A program made the position numbers and the translations under genes. A stretch of DNA of 64,000 nucleotides from G963677085 sp963677085 (GTDB taxonomy: Bacteria; Planctomycetota; Planctomycetia; Pirellulales; Thermoguttaceae). The notes below the pieces were generated by a model. That model made no database searches. It was given only the letters and a program-made list of their open reading frames with translations, and was not told the DNA's origin. The stretch spans positions 3,968,001 through 4,032,000 of the forward strand of contig CAXXFH010000004.1 of assembly GCA_963677085.2 (NCBI GenBank). The letters are read 5' to 3'. Below, one piece after another: positions 43,128 through 52,036 of this stretch (the first letter of the stretch is position 1; every line of letters starts with the position of its first letter).

Positions 43128-45011
43128 ATGCTTCACATCTTTGCCCGACGCGATCTGGTCGACGATTCATTACTCCACCATGACCAACCGGCCGTGTTGC
43201 TCGAAGGGTCGTGGTCGGTCGATATGTCCACCGACCACGAGGCGCTAGACGACGCGCTCGACGACCGCTTCGCGTGGATCGACGAAAAGGCCGCTTGCTA
43301 TGCCGAGGGAGCGACGGATTGTCTGAGCGTCGGTGGGCAGGACACGGATTGGAAACCGCCCACCTGTTGCGTTTCGCACGGCTACCTCAACGTTCGCAGC
43401 TTGCGCTATTACCTGGTGAAATTGATTCGAACGGTCGTGTATTTCCGCGAGGTTCGGCCGATTGCTCGCGGCGAACAGGTGCTGGTGGTCGGCGAGTTGA
43501 CTCGCGACGACGACTACGTGGACCTCATCACCCAACTGTGCGAGGCGGCCGGTGCCGATTGCCGGGTGCAGTGGATCGATCGTGGCACGCGTGCTGCCGA
43601 GGCATTGCCCACGAATCCGTGGTGGCGACGGACGCTCGGTGCGTTGGCTTGCTGTTTTTCGGCAAGTCGCACTCGCCGGTCAGCACGCGGCAACACGGCT
43701 GCCGGTGAATCGCGGTTGGCACACGGCAACCTGCCCACGCGGCAGCCGCGCGTGGTCTTGTGTGGCGATGCTCGCCTGCTGGAGCCCGTGGGCCGTGCGC
43801 TGCTCGATCGCGGTGCCAGGCTTTGGTGGCTCTACGACCGGTTTGCTTTGAAGTCGTGGTGGCGGTGGGCACGGATGGGAGTCGGCCAGTTGGTCTGCAA
43901 CGCCAGCCAAGGACGCCACAACGAGATTCCCCTTTCGATACCCACTCAGGTGCCGTTCGAAGGGATCGAGTTGGCCAAGTCGCTTAACGGTTGGCTACGC
44001 GAGCGGAGCGAGACGCGTGGTCCGCATCAAACCCGACTGGTCAAACGCTTGGATGCCCATTTCCGCCGGGTGCGACCCGACGTGTTGGTGCTCGACGAAG
44101 ATGCCACGCCGATGGCTCGGGCGGCGGTTGCCGTGGCTCGTCGGTACAACGTTCGTTCGCTGGTAGTTCAACACGGCGTGCCTTGTGTGCAATTCGGCTT
44201 CGCTCCGTTGGTCGCCGACCGGATCGCCGTGTGGGGAGAGGCCTCGGCCGAACAGCTTCGGTCTTGGGGTGTCGGTGCCGGGGCGATTCGCATAACTGGT
44301 TGCCCGTTGCACGAAGAACTGCGCCAACGTCAACATTCGACTGCGAGTGGCGCGACGTCCCATTCTCGCGGCCGCGGTCGCACGACACCTCGGATTCTGC
44401 TGCTAAACACCGTGCCGCCTCGGGCCAACCGTCCCGATGCGATTACGTTGAACCTTACCGAACGGACTTACGAGCAGATGCTGCGAATGGCGTTTGCCGC
44501 TGTGGCGGAACTTCCGCAGGCGGAACTCGTGGTGAAGATGCACCCTCGGGCACGGCACTGTCCGGTGGTCGACGAATTGGTTCGCACGTATCCCACGCTC
44601 AATCCCACCGTCGTACGAAGTGGTCCATTGGCCCGTTGTTTCGACGACGTCGATTGCGTGCTCAGTTGCGGTTCGTCGGCCGGTATCGAGGCGACGATTG
44701 TCGGCTTGCCCGTCATTCAGATCGTCCCGGCTAAAGCAACCGGTTGGCCGCGGTACGATCGCTGGGGACTGTGCGGCACGGCACGAAGCCGCGAGGATTT
44801 ATTGCGACTGCTCAGCGAGACGCTTGCCACGGACGTGCCGACATCGGGGCCAGCGGAAACGGCCCTGGCTGCCTTCGGCACTGCGGCCGCCGAAAAAATC
44901 GCTGAGGAGTTGTTCGCCATGGTCCAAACCGCAGGGCCACGTGCTCCGGCCACGCGACGGCGGCTTGCTGGGAAGAAGAAACAACAGAAGCGGATGGGGC
45001 TGCGAGTTTGA
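43128..45011 (+). CDS. Capsule-type glycosyltransferase (KpsS/CDP-glycerol transferase-like)
   Basis: 627-residue cytoplasmic protein. After an N-terminal domain of unknown fold, the C-terminal half shows the GT-B pattern of surface-polysaccharide transferases: RPDVLVLDEDATPMARAAV, SLVVQHGVPCVQFGFAPLVA, RIAVWGEASAEQLRSWGVG, RITGCPLHEEL, AELVVKMHPRA and SCGSSAGIEATIVGLPVIQI. These strings are shared with CDP-glycerol glycerophosphotransferases and Kdo/capsule polymerases. A Ser/Arg/Gly-rich insert (about 400-430) is low complexity. It may polymerise or transfer a glycosyl-phosphate unit. Overlap-free spacing of 46 bp follows the HAD-like gene. Confidence 0.75.
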   Translation: MLHIFARRDLVDDSLLHHDQPAVLLEGSWSVDMSTDHEALDDALDDRFAWIDEKAACYAEGATDCLSVGGQDTDWKPPTCCVSHGYLNVRSLRYYLVKLIRTVVYFREVRPIARGEQVLVVGELTRDDDYVDLITQLCEAAGADCRVQWIDRGTRAAEALPTNPWWRRTLGALACCFSASRTRRSARGNTAAGESRLAHGNLPTRQPRVVLCGDARLLEPVGRALLDRGARLWWLYDRFALKSWWRWARMGVGQLVCNASQGRHNEIPLSIPTQVPFEGIELAKSLNGWLRERSETRGPHQTRLVKRLDAHFRRVRPDVLVLDEDATPMARAAVAVARRYNVRSLVVQHGVPCVQFGFAPLVADRIAVWGEASAEQLRSWGVGAGAIRITGCPLHEELRQRQHSTASGATSHSRGRGRTTPRILLLNTVPPRANRPDAITLNLTERTYEQMLRMAFAAVAELPQAELVVKMHPRARHCPVVDELVRTYPTLNPTVVRSGPLARCFDDVDCVLSCGSSAGIEATIVGLPVIQIVPAKATGWPRYDRWGLCGTARSREDLLRLLSETLATDVPTSGPAETALAAFGTAAAEKIAEELFAMVQTAGPRAPATRRRLAGKKKQQKRMGLRV

Positions 45012-45022
45012 GGCGTTTTCGT

Positions 45023-45117
45023 CCCAGGGGGTGCAACCCCTGGGCTTGGGGCCGTTTTGCAGTCAGAAGAAGAAATCGTATCGTCAATCGATTCTACCCA
45101 CTGACCACTGACAACTG
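45023..45117 (+). repeat. Composite hairpin plus G-poor leader (copy L2)
   Basis: Palindrome CCCAGGGG-GTGCAA-CCCCTGGG (45023-45044) is followed by CCCACTGACCACTGACAACT (45097-45116), ending a few bases before the flippase ATG at 45126. Confidence 0.6.
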
Positions 45118-45125
45118 CTTCTTTC

Positions 45126-46652
45126 ATGTCCACTCAAGTCGACACGTTCGGACGTCCTGCGATTCCCGCCCCGGTTACCGGGTGGCGGCGGTTGTTCGGC
45201 GATTGGCTGTTGGTCGGCTCTGCGACGACGGTATGCCATGCGCTCGGGGCGGTAACCGCTCTGCTTTTGCGAATGTTTCTCAGCCCGGCGCAGATGGGCG
45301 TTTGGCAGGCCCTGAAGCTTTTCCTCAGCTACGGTAACTACGCCAACCTGGGCATCAGCAAGGGTGCCGCGCGGGAGTTTAACGTGGCGCTGGGGCACGG
45401 CCACACCGATTCGGCCCGGCACGGCTTGAACCTGGCGTTCGCCGTGAACACGATTAGCAGCCTCGTTTATGCGACGGTTCTGTTGACCGTGGCCGCGTGG
45501 ATTGCTCTGGATACCGGAGGTCGGCAAGGTACGACGTGGGCCATCGGTTTGGCCGTGGTGGCCGCGCTGGCGGTGCTTTCGCGCTACGTAACGTTTCACG
45601 TGACCATCCTCCGCAACGCGCAAGCGTTTGCCGCGACCTCGCAACTTTCGTTGCTCGAAGCGGTGGCCACCCTGGCGATTGCTGCACCAGCCACTTGGCT
45701 TTGGGGACTGCCGGGCCTCTACGGTGGAACGCTCGGCGTGTTGTTGGTTTCCTTGGTCTTCGTTCGTCGACATCGCGTGGCCGATTTGCACTTCGCTTGG
45801 GAGTGGCCGGAAATCCGACGGCTCGTCGGCATCGGCGGCCCCATTCTGTTGGCCGGAGCGTTGTCGTCGTTGTTGCGGTCGCTCGACAAGCTCATGCTGT
45901 TGTCTTACCTGGGCGACGGTGCCTACCAGTTGGGCTGCTATTCGGCTGCGTTGCTCGTAAGCACGCAACTGTTTGGCTTGGGAAACATGCTGTCGATGGT
46001 GGCTGCCCCGCGTTATGGCGAGATCTTTGGACGCACGGGCAGCCGTCGCCAAACCGCACAGTTGGCTGCCCAAACGACCGACCTGCATGCCGCGGCCATC
46101 GTGTTGCCGGCCGGCTGGGCCATGGTTGTCGCCGGACCGTTGTTGGCCTGGTTATTGCCCGACTATCGAGCCGGTTTGCCCGCGTTGCCCTGGCTGGCTA
46201 CCGGCGTGGTCGCCCTGGTCGTTGCAATGCCGGCCAATCGGTACTTAGTGGCGGTCGACCAACAGCGTCGGGCGTTGTTTGCCGTGGCCGTGGCGACCGG
46301 CGCTGCCGCGTTAGGAAACCATATCGCCTTGCAGAGGGGGCTTGGGCTCGAAGGGGTGGCTGCGGCGACGGCCGGCGCCTATGCCCTTTTCTTCGTGGTG
46401 CAGGTGGCCGCATCCCTGTGGCCGGTGCTGGGGTGGCCCAGTCGTTTGCGTTACTTGGGCATGCTGGCATTGGCCATTGGGCCCACGCTGGCCGTGGCGT
46501 GGCATTTCAGCTTGCAGGACTCTCCGGCCACCGTCTTCCCCGCCACCGTGGTGGGCCATGCCGTGATCGTCACGCTAGTATGGGCCTGTTGTATGGCAAT
46601 CGGGTGGCAACAGGGGCACTGGCGGGCTTACATGAAACGAACAGAGAACTAA
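45126..46652 (+). CDS. Wzx-like polysaccharide flippase
   Basis: 508-residue integral membrane protein with 12-14 predicted helices, of the oligosaccharide/polysaccharide exporter (MOP) superfamily. Early motif LGAVTALLLRMFLSPAQMGV and the repeated ILLAGALSSLLRSLDKLMLL, where the second half restarts, are typical of Wzx/RfbX proteins. It should flip lipid-linked oligosaccharide across the inner membrane. In the middle of the glycosyltransferase cluster it is the likely exporter of the product. Confidence 0.88.
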   Translation: MSTQVDTFGRPAIPAPVTGWRRLFGDWLLVGSATTVCHALGAVTALLLRMFLSPAQMGVWQALKLFLSYGNYANLGISKGAAREFNVALGHGHTDSARHGLNLAFAVNTISSLVYATVLLTVAAWIALDTGGRQGTTWAIGLAVVAALAVLSRYVTFHVTILRNAQAFAATSQLSLLEAVATLAIAAPATWLWGLPGLYGGTLGVLLVSLVFVRRHRVADLHFAWEWPEIRRLVGIGGPILLAGALSSLLRSLDKLMLLSYLGDGAYQLGCYSAALLVSTQLFGLGNMLSMVAAPRYGEIFGRTGSRRQTAQLAAQTTDLHAAAIVLPAGWAMVVAGPLLAWLLPDYRAGLPALPWLATGVVALVVAMPANRYLVAVDQQRRALFAVAVATGAAALGNHIALQRGLGLEGVAAATAGAYALFFVVQVAASLWPVLGWPSRLRYLGMLALAIGPTLAVAWHFSLQDSPATVFPATVVGHAVIVTLVWACCMAIGWQQGHWRAYMKRTEN

Positions 46653-46750
46653 CACGGCAACCCTGGCTTGTCGCCATCGCGAGTGCGACAATGCGGGGAA
46701 GGCTGGCAGCAGAGAGCGGACAGCGGAAAACGGAAAACTGAAGGGGTGAA

Positions 46751-46785
46751 GCCGCGGGCGGCTATTTCCCACTGAAAATCGAATA
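46751..46785 (+). repeat. Composite hairpin plus leader (copy L3)
   Basis: GCCGCGGGCGGC palindrome followed by TTTCCCACTGAAAATCG, then AATATTGAAAC, and then the ATG at 46801. Confidence 0.5.
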
Positions 46786-46800
46786 TTGAAACACCTTTCT

Positions 46801-47727
46801 ATGAAGCGTTTACCCTTGGGGGAACTCGAACGCCGTTGTCAGAAGCCCGACCATCGTCGGCTTGGCAACTGGATGGCCCGGCGCGTAAGCCGTCCGGCGG
46901 CGCTGCGCGTTACCTGGCTCGTGGCGCCGTGGGGTGTGACGGCCAACATGGCCACGCTGGCCGCTTGGTTTTGCGGTTTGGCGGCGGCCGTGGCGTTTGG
47001 ATTGGGCAGTGCGTGGAGCTGGCTGGCGGGCGCCGCGCTGATGCAGTTATGGTACTTGCTGGACCATGTCGACGGCCAGTTGGCTCGGCTGCGTGGCACC
47101 GCGTCGCTCGACGGCGTACAGCTCGACTACCTGATGCACCACACGGTGAACCTTCTGGTGCCGATTGGCCTGGGGTGGGGGCTGTTCGTGCGGTCGGGCC
47201 ATCAGGGTTGGGCGGCCGCCGGGTTGGCGCTTGGCGTGGCGCTGCTGCTGCAAACCTTGCACCACGATGCCCGTTACAAGGCCTTCAGCAAACGACTCAA
47301 ACGCGTACGCGGACAACTGCTGGTTCGTGGCGGTGGTGGGGCAACGCCGCGACCGCAACCGCCCGTGCCGCGGCAGCTCGGAAAGTTGGCCGCTTGGACC
47401 GCCCGAAAGGCGTGCGAAATCCACGTGATTACCAACACGGTTTCGCTGCTGGCCGTTGGGCAACTGTTGGCCGGCGACCAGCGGCTGCTCGGGGGACAGG
47501 TCTACTTGGCCCTGCTCACCACGCTGGCGGTGGCCGTGACCGTTTGGACGATTGCTCGCGACCAACACCGCGGCGAAGCCGAGCGGGAATTCGCGGCGTG
47601 GTATGCCGTGGACCACGACCAAGTGTTGGTTTTTCGCGATGGCTGGTGGTTCGTGGGAAATACGGAGAATGCTTCGCTAGGCGAAGAGACGCAAGATAGG
47701 GGGGTGTGCTACGCGGAATCGTCTTGA
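46801..47727 (+). CDS. CDP-alcohol phosphatidyltransferase-like membrane protein, D-to-H variant
   Basis: 308-residue membrane enzyme with about six helices. The CDP-alcohol phosphatidyltransferase signature DX2DGX2ARX8GX3DX3D appears around residues 88-113 as DHVDGQLARLRGTASLDG followed by VQLDYLMH. All residues are there except the last Asp, which is His113. That Asp is the proposed catalytic base. Members condense CDP-alcohols with a hydroxyl of lipid or sugar. The TM pattern is otherwise normal and the gene is long, with a soluble C-terminal tail (about 270-308). It may use a different acceptor or be a regulatory partner of the intact paralogue at 48.8 kb. The start at 46801 follows a G-poor leader. 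Confidence 0.82.
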   Translation: MKRLPLGELERRCQKPDHRRLGNWMARRVSRPAALRVTWLVAPWGVTANMATLAAWFCGLAAAVAFGLGSAWSWLAGAALMQLWYLLDHVDGQLARLRGTASLDGVQLDYLMHHTVNLLVPIGLGWGLFVRSGHQGWAAAGLALGVALLLQTLHHDARYKAFSKRLKRVRGQLLVRGGGGATPRPQPPVPRQLGKLAAWTARKACEIHVITNTVSLLAVGQLLAGDQRLLGGQVYLALLTTLAVAVTVWTIARDQHRGEAEREFAAWYAVDHDQVLVFRDGWWFVGNTENASLGEETQDRGVCYAESS

Positions 47728-47762
47728 CTGAGACGCCCCAATGCCCTTATGGTTGGCGATCT

Positions 47763-48809
47763 ATGCAAATTCACGTGCTCGTGCTGAACTACAACGGACG
47801 TCGTTTGCTGGCGGAATGCCTACCAACGGTAGTGCGTGCTGCCGAGCGATCGCGGTACGACTGCGAGGTAATCGTGATCGACAACGATTCGCACGACGAG
47901 TCCGTTGCCTGGGTGGCCGAGAATTTTCCCAAGGTTCGCGTACTGCAGCGGTTGAACCGTGGGCTATGTTCGTTCAACGAGGTATTGCCTAAGCTTTCCG
48001 GCCCGGTGACCCTGCTGTTGAACAACGATGTGAAACTGCATGCCGGCTGCATCGATCCATTGGTCCATCCCTTGCTGAACGATCCCGAGTGCTTCATGAC
48101 CGCCCCGTTGTGCTGGCAATTCGACGGCAAGACCTACGAAGGGTTTCGCACGGCCGTTCGCTGGCGTTGGGGATTGGTACAGGCCACTGCCTTGTATCAT
48201 GGGTATCGCACGACGATGAAGCAGCCGGGCTGGACGGCGTCGGCCGGGGCGGTGATGGCCGTCGATCGCCAGAAATTCCTCGACCTGGGCGGGTTCGATC
48301 CGGTGTATCTGCCGGGCCGCATCGAAGACCTCGACCTGTGTTACCGCGCCTTCCAGTCCGGATACCATTGCCTGTATGTGCCGCAGGCCGTGGCGTTGCA
48401 CAAGGGGATGGTTTCCTTCCGGGGGGCTTTCGGTCAGGAGGGTTGCGACCTGTTGGCCCTGCGAAACACGCTTTTGTTCCAGTGGAAGAACCTCCGCCAT
48501 CCGTTGCACATCGTCAGGCTACTGGCCTGTTTGCCCGTGCGATTGGTGTGGGACGTGTTGCGCGCCGTTAAGGTTGGCAAAAAGGAACGGTTTGCCCTGA
48601 TTCGGGCGATCGTCGGCGCGTTTCTCCGCAATCGCGAATTAACCGGGTCTCGCTATCGCACGCGGACCAACTTGAAGCGAGAAGCCGAGTTCTTTCGCCG
48701 CTTCAGCCCGCGCCGGATGAGAAAACTGAACGACGACAATACAACGACAACACCAGGTGCGTTGGCAGGGAAGCCGGCGTCGAAACAGGACAAGACTGTA
48801 CGAGCTTGA
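47763..48809 (+). CDS. Glycosyltransferase family 2 (rhamnosyl/galactofuranosyl type)
   Basis: 348-residue GT-A glycosyltransferase. Motifs are HVLVLNYNGRRLL at the N-terminus, VIVIDNDSHDES, VTLLLNNDVKLHAGCID (catalytic Asp-containing), GAVMAVDRQKFLDLGGFDPV and EDLDLCYRAFQSGY. The last part is a helical tail. These features place it with WbbL/WcaA-like sugar transferases. The ATG at 47763 is chosen over the longer frame which is only the end of the previous gene. The stop overlaps the next gene by TTGA. Confidence 0.9.
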   Translation: MQIHVLVLNYNGRRLLAECLPTVVRAAERSRYDCEVIVIDNDSHDESVAWVAENFPKVRVLQRLNRGLCSFNEVLPKLSGPVTLLLNNDVKLHAGCIDPLVHPLLNDPECFMTAPLCWQFDGKTYEGFRTAVRWRWGLVQATALYHGYRTTMKQPGWTASAGAVMAVDRQKFLDLGGFDPVYLPGRIEDLDLCYRAFQSGYHCLYVPQAVALHKGMVSFRGAFGQEGCDLLALRNTLLFQWKNLRHPLHIVRLLACLPVRLVWDVLRAVKVGKKERFALIRAIVGAFLRNRELTGSRYRTRTNLKREAEFFRRFSPRRMRKLNDDNTTTTPGALAGKPASKQDKTVRA

Positions 48810-49726
48810 ACTTGAGCACGGATGCTGCGAACTTGATCGCCCGAGTTGCGGGCCGCCGATACCGTCGCGCGATGTGGTCGCGTGTGGTGGACCGCGGCGC
48901 GCTTGATCGTGACGAGCGGCAACGCGCCGCTGGTTACCCGATTTCGCGCTGGTATCTTCGTCCCCTGGCAGCAGTGGTAGCCCAGGGGTTGGCTCCTACC
49001 CGGCTACGGCCGTTCCACTTGACCTGCTGTGGCCTGGCGGCGAACGTTGCAGCCGGCGTCGCGATGTTTTGCGGTAACACGGGACTCTTGTTGGCCGCTT
49101 TGCTCGTGTTGCTGGCTTGGTTTTTCGATCGGGCCGACGGCATATTGGCACGCTGCCAACAAACGGCCACGGTGTTTGGCGCTTGGTTCGACGCCAACGT
49201 CGACGAGCTGGCCGATGTTGCTCTGCATACGGCCGCCGCTGCCGTGTTGGCCACACAAACCGCGACCGCTTGGCCCTGGTGGCTGCTGATTGCGTTTGTC
49301 GGGGGCAAATACCTATTCATGCACGGGCTGATGTTTGAAGCCCAGCAAACCGCGCAACGGCAGCAAACCGGGCAGCGAGAAGATACTCCCCTCTCCCGCG
49401 TCGGGAGAGGGGCCGGGGGTGAGGGCAAATCGTGCAGCGGTGGCAAAAAGACTCTCGGTTTCGCTCAAAAGGTCAGTTCTGCTCAGAATGACAACGCCGA
49501 TAGCCCGGAGGTCATGCCTTCACCGCCTCGCACCAGTCGCCCCCGTCGACTACTGCGCCAGCTCTATCACCTCCCGGCCAACGCCGACATCCGCACGCAT
49601 CTTTTCGTGGTTGCCTTGGCAACCGGTTGCTTGGCCGCCGAATTGGCACTGGTGGCCACCTATTACAACGTACGTTGGATCGCCCGATATGTCCTCGTAG
49701 CTCGTCGTCTGGGAGGTGTTCGATGA
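48806..49726 (+). CDS. CDP-alcohol phosphatidyltransferase, intact motif
   Basis: 306-residue membrane enzyme. The full signature reads DRADGILARCQQTATVFG followed by AWFDANVD, so all four Asp are present. A start at TTG 48806 overlaps the previous stop (TTGA); an ATG at 48872 is the alternative. Most helices precede residue 180; a final helix pair follows near 275. Between them lies a 60-residue polar insert (about 185-245, PLSRVGRGAGGEGKS and onwards) encoded by a hairpin repeat that looks like an intergenic element. It should transfer a phosphoalcohol from a CDP-alcohol to an acceptor. The ATGA overlap at the end couples it to the next gene. Confidence 0.85.
   Translation: MNLSTDAANLIARVAGRRYRRAMWSRVVDRGALDRDERQRAAGYPISRWYLRPLAAVVAQGLAPTRLRPFHLTCCGLAANVAAGVAMFCGNTGLLLAALLVLLAWFFDRADGILARCQQTATVFGAWFDANVDELADVALHTAAAAVLATQTATAWPWWLLIAFVGGKYLFMHGLMFEAQQTAQRQQTGQREDTPLSRVGRGAGGEGKSCSGGKKTLGFAQKVSSAQNDNADSPEVMPSPPRTSRPRRLLRQLYHLPANADIRTHLFVVALATGCLAAELALVATYYNVRWIARYVLVARRLGGVR
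49388..49412 (+). repeat. Perfect palindrome inside a coding region
   Basis: CCCCTCTCCCG-CGT-CGGGAGAGGGG, 11-bp arms with a 3-base loop, followed by CCGGGGGTGAGGG and, about 55 bases on, TTCTGCTCAGAA. It is entirely in-frame within the CDP-alcohol phosphatidyltransferase gene. Confidence 0.85.
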
Positions 49727-50484
49727 AACGCCGACCCACGGTCACCGCTGCGTTGATCACGCTTGACGAGGCTGAAAACCTGGCCGAGTTGCTACCGGCG
49801 CTCGACTGGACGGACGAGATTGTGGTGGTCGACAGCGGTTCGCGCGACAACACGGTTGCGGTGGCCGAAGCGTTTGGTTGCCGCGTGTATCGGCGACGGT
49901 TGGACAGTTTCGCGGCCCAGCGGAATTGTGCGATCCGTGTTGCCCGGGCGGATTGGATATTGTCGATCGATGCGGACGAGCGCCCGACGCCGGCGCTGGT
50001 GGAAGAGATTCGCGATCGGCTCGCAAACCCGCGGGCGTCTGCCTATCGGGTGCCGATTCGCAGCACAATTTTTGGCGAACCGGTGCGGCGCTCCGGCACC
50101 CAGGACGATTGCCCTGTGCGACTGTTTCGTCGCGATGCGGCCATGTGGATGGGCGAGGTCCACGAAGTGCTTGGGGTCTCGGGACGCATCGGACGGCTGC
50201 ACCAGTGGCTCACGCACGACACGCAGCAGGACTTGGAGACGTTTTTGCGCAAAATGCACCGCTACACGCGGCTCGACGCCCAAGCCCGGGTGGATGCAGG
50301 GCTACGACCGGGTCGGTTCGATCGTTGGATTGCCCCTGCCCGCGAGGTGTTTCGGCGGCTGATTTATAAGCGTGGGATTTTAGACGGCCCGGCTGGCTGG
50401 AAGTTCTGCCTGTTGAGTGGTTTGTATGAATGGGTTCTTGCGGAAGAGCATCGGCACCGATTTCGGTTGGTCCATGGCCGCTGA
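49723..50484 (+). CDS. Glycosyltransferase family 2 (WaaE/KdtX-like)
   Basis: 253-residue glycosyltransferase. The ATG at 49723 overlaps the previous stop. The start VTAALITLDEAENLAELLP, then EIVVVDSGSRDNTVAVAE, DWILSIDADERPTPALVEEI (the DXD-type site), and GEVHEVL form the pattern of lipopolysaccharide core beta-glucosyltransferases of the WaaE group. This suggests that the cluster works on a lipid-A- or lipid-linked core. The 3' end is inside a palindrome, TGGCCGCT-GA-AGCGGCCA, which contains the stop codon. Confidence 0.9.
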   Translation: MKRRPTVTAALITLDEAENLAELLPALDWTDEIVVVDSGSRDNTVAVAEAFGCRVYRRRLDSFAAQRNCAIRVARADWILSIDADERPTPALVEEIRDRLANPRASAYRVPIRSTIFGEPVRRSGTQDDCPVRLFRRDAAMWMGEVHEVLGVSGRIGRLHQWLTHDTQQDLETFLRKMHRYTRLDAQARVDAGLRPGRFDRWIAPAREVFRRLIYKRGILDGPAGWKFCLLSGLYEWVLAEEHRHRFRLVHGR

Positions 50485-50580
50485 AGCGGCCAAGTCTCGG
50501 TGAACATACAGAAATCAACATGACAGAACCAAAACCTCCAAACTATTGTCCCAAATCATAAACCCCAAATCATAAATCAT
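50475..50580 (+). repeat. Composite hairpin plus G-poor leader (copy L4)
   Basis: TGGCCGCTGAAGCGGCCA (50475-50492), spanning the GT2 stop codon, then a tract of CCCAAATCATAAACC, CCAAATCATAAATC and ATAAATCGA directly before the ATG at 50588. The hairpin matches that before the sugar epimerase at 14.72 kb. Confidence 0.65.
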
Positions 50581-50587
50581 AAATCGA

Positions 50588-52036
50588 ATGTCCGGACTTC
50601 CCCTCTTGCCGCTGATCCTTGACGATGTCCCGCGCGGACTGACGCAAGTGCTTGCGCAGGAGGGGGTGCCGTTTCGCAGTCGAATGGCCGGCTCGGCGAA
50701 AGGACGGTTTTTGTTGTTCGACTCGCGGCGAGGCCGGTGTCCTACTCTTCTGCCGGGCCAAATGGCCATTGATGTCGACCGCCTACGCGACGCTTTCGAT
50801 AGCGATCCGTTCGAGCAACTCCTGGACGAAACGGCCGAGCAGCATCAATGGAACATCGCCGGGCTTGTGGTTAGCGAAGAAATTGCGCGAGTGGATCGAC
50901 GTGCCATCCGGCGGCGGTTAATTGAGAAACTTCGTGCCCGAATCGAGCAGGCCGGAGGTGTGTGGCTTTGTGTCGGGGCGTTTCCGTACCCGTATCGCAG
51001 CGCGGTCAATGTGCGCATCGATTATGACCGTTACGACGAACAGGATTTCTACACCCTGATGCAAGTGATCGACGGTGAGCACCACGCCACGAGCCATTTC
51101 GTGTGCGGCGCGGCCTACGAACCGCACCCCAGCGCGCTTGCCCGGTTGCGTGGCCTCGATGTGGGCACGCACGGTTACCATCACCATACGTATCTCACCG
51201 AAAGCGAAAACCTGAGGAATATCCGTCGTGGCATGGAGACGTTGGCCGCCGCGGGCATCGAACCTTCGGGTTTTGCCGCGCCGCACGGACGTTTCCACCG
51301 CGGGCTGTTGGCCGCCATGGAATCGTTGGAGATCGGCCACAGCGGGGAGTTCGCCCTGGCTTACGACGACTTGCCGTTTTTCCCGCACGGCGGCACTGTG
51401 TTGCAGATTCCCGTGCATCCGATTTGCCTGGGACTCTTCCTCGACACGGTCCAGGGCGATGGTCCACGCCGCATTGCCGCCACGCAGCAGGCCGTTCGCA
51501 CGGCGGTCGATTATTTCCGCCAGGTGGCGCGCCAGAAGTACCATGCGGGCGAGCCGGTGTTCCTTTACGGTCATCCCACAGGACGATTGGGTCGATATCC
51601 GCAGCTACTTCGTGCCGTGTTCGACACGGTGGGCGAATTCGGCGCGGCGTGGAAGGTAACCTGCACGCGGTTTGCCGACTGGTGGCGCCACCGTGCCACG
51701 GTGCGGCTGACTGTGGTGCGGCGCGACGATCAATTTGTAGTGAAAACCGAAAGCCTACCGCGTGAATTCCGCATGGCCATCGAGTATCACCGCGGTCGGC
51801 ACGTGGCGCGGATGCACCTCGATCACGAGGTCCTGCGATTTTCGCCCACGGCGTTGGCCTACGAAAATCTTTCACCACGGCCCACGTTTCAGCCGGTGCG
51901 TGTCGATGCGGCGCACACACTGCGCAGCCACGTGCGCCGCGTGATCGATTGGGAGAAGGAAACACCGCCGGAGGAAATCCCCTTGGTTAACTGGCGCAAC
52001 CTCGCCAAACGGGTGTTGCGACAGTTTCGGAGTTGA
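50588..52036 (+). CDS. NodB-like polysaccharide deacetylase family protein
   Basis: 482-residue protein of carbohydrate-esterase-4-like fold. The segment NVRIDYDRYDEQDFYTLM replaces the usual TFDDG, keeping an acidic pair. Then comes LDVGTHGYHHHTYLTESENL, where His-x3-His metal ligands are visible, and SGFAAPHGRF is the third motif. An N-terminal domain (about 1-130) and a C-terminal about 110-residue domain are extra. The enzyme likely removes acetyl from a sugar of the cluster's glycan, in the cytoplasm since no signal peptide is seen. The variant first motif leaves activity open. Confidence 0.75.
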   Translation: MSGLPLLPLILDDVPRGLTQVLAQEGVPFRSRMAGSAKGRFLLFDSRRGRCPTLLPGQMAIDVDRLRDAFDSDPFEQLLDETAEQHQWNIAGLVVSEEIARVDRRAIRRRLIEKLRARIEQAGGVWLCVGAFPYPYRSAVNVRIDYDRYDEQDFYTLMQVIDGEHHATSHFVCGAAYEPHPSALARLRGLDVGTHGYHHHTYLTESENLRNIRRGMETLAAAGIEPSGFAAPHGRFHRGLLAAMESLEIGHSGEFALAYDDLPFFPHGGTVLQIPVHPICLGLFLDTVQGDGPRRIAATQQAVRTAVDYFRQVARQKYHAGEPVFLYGHPTGRLGRYPQLLRAVFDTVGEFGAAWKVTCTRFADWWRHRATVRLTVVRRDDQFVVKTESLPREFRMAIEYHRGRHVARMHLDHEVLRFSPTALAYENLSPRPTFQPVRVDAAHTLRSHVRRVIDWEKETPPEEIPLVNWRNLAKRVLRQFRS

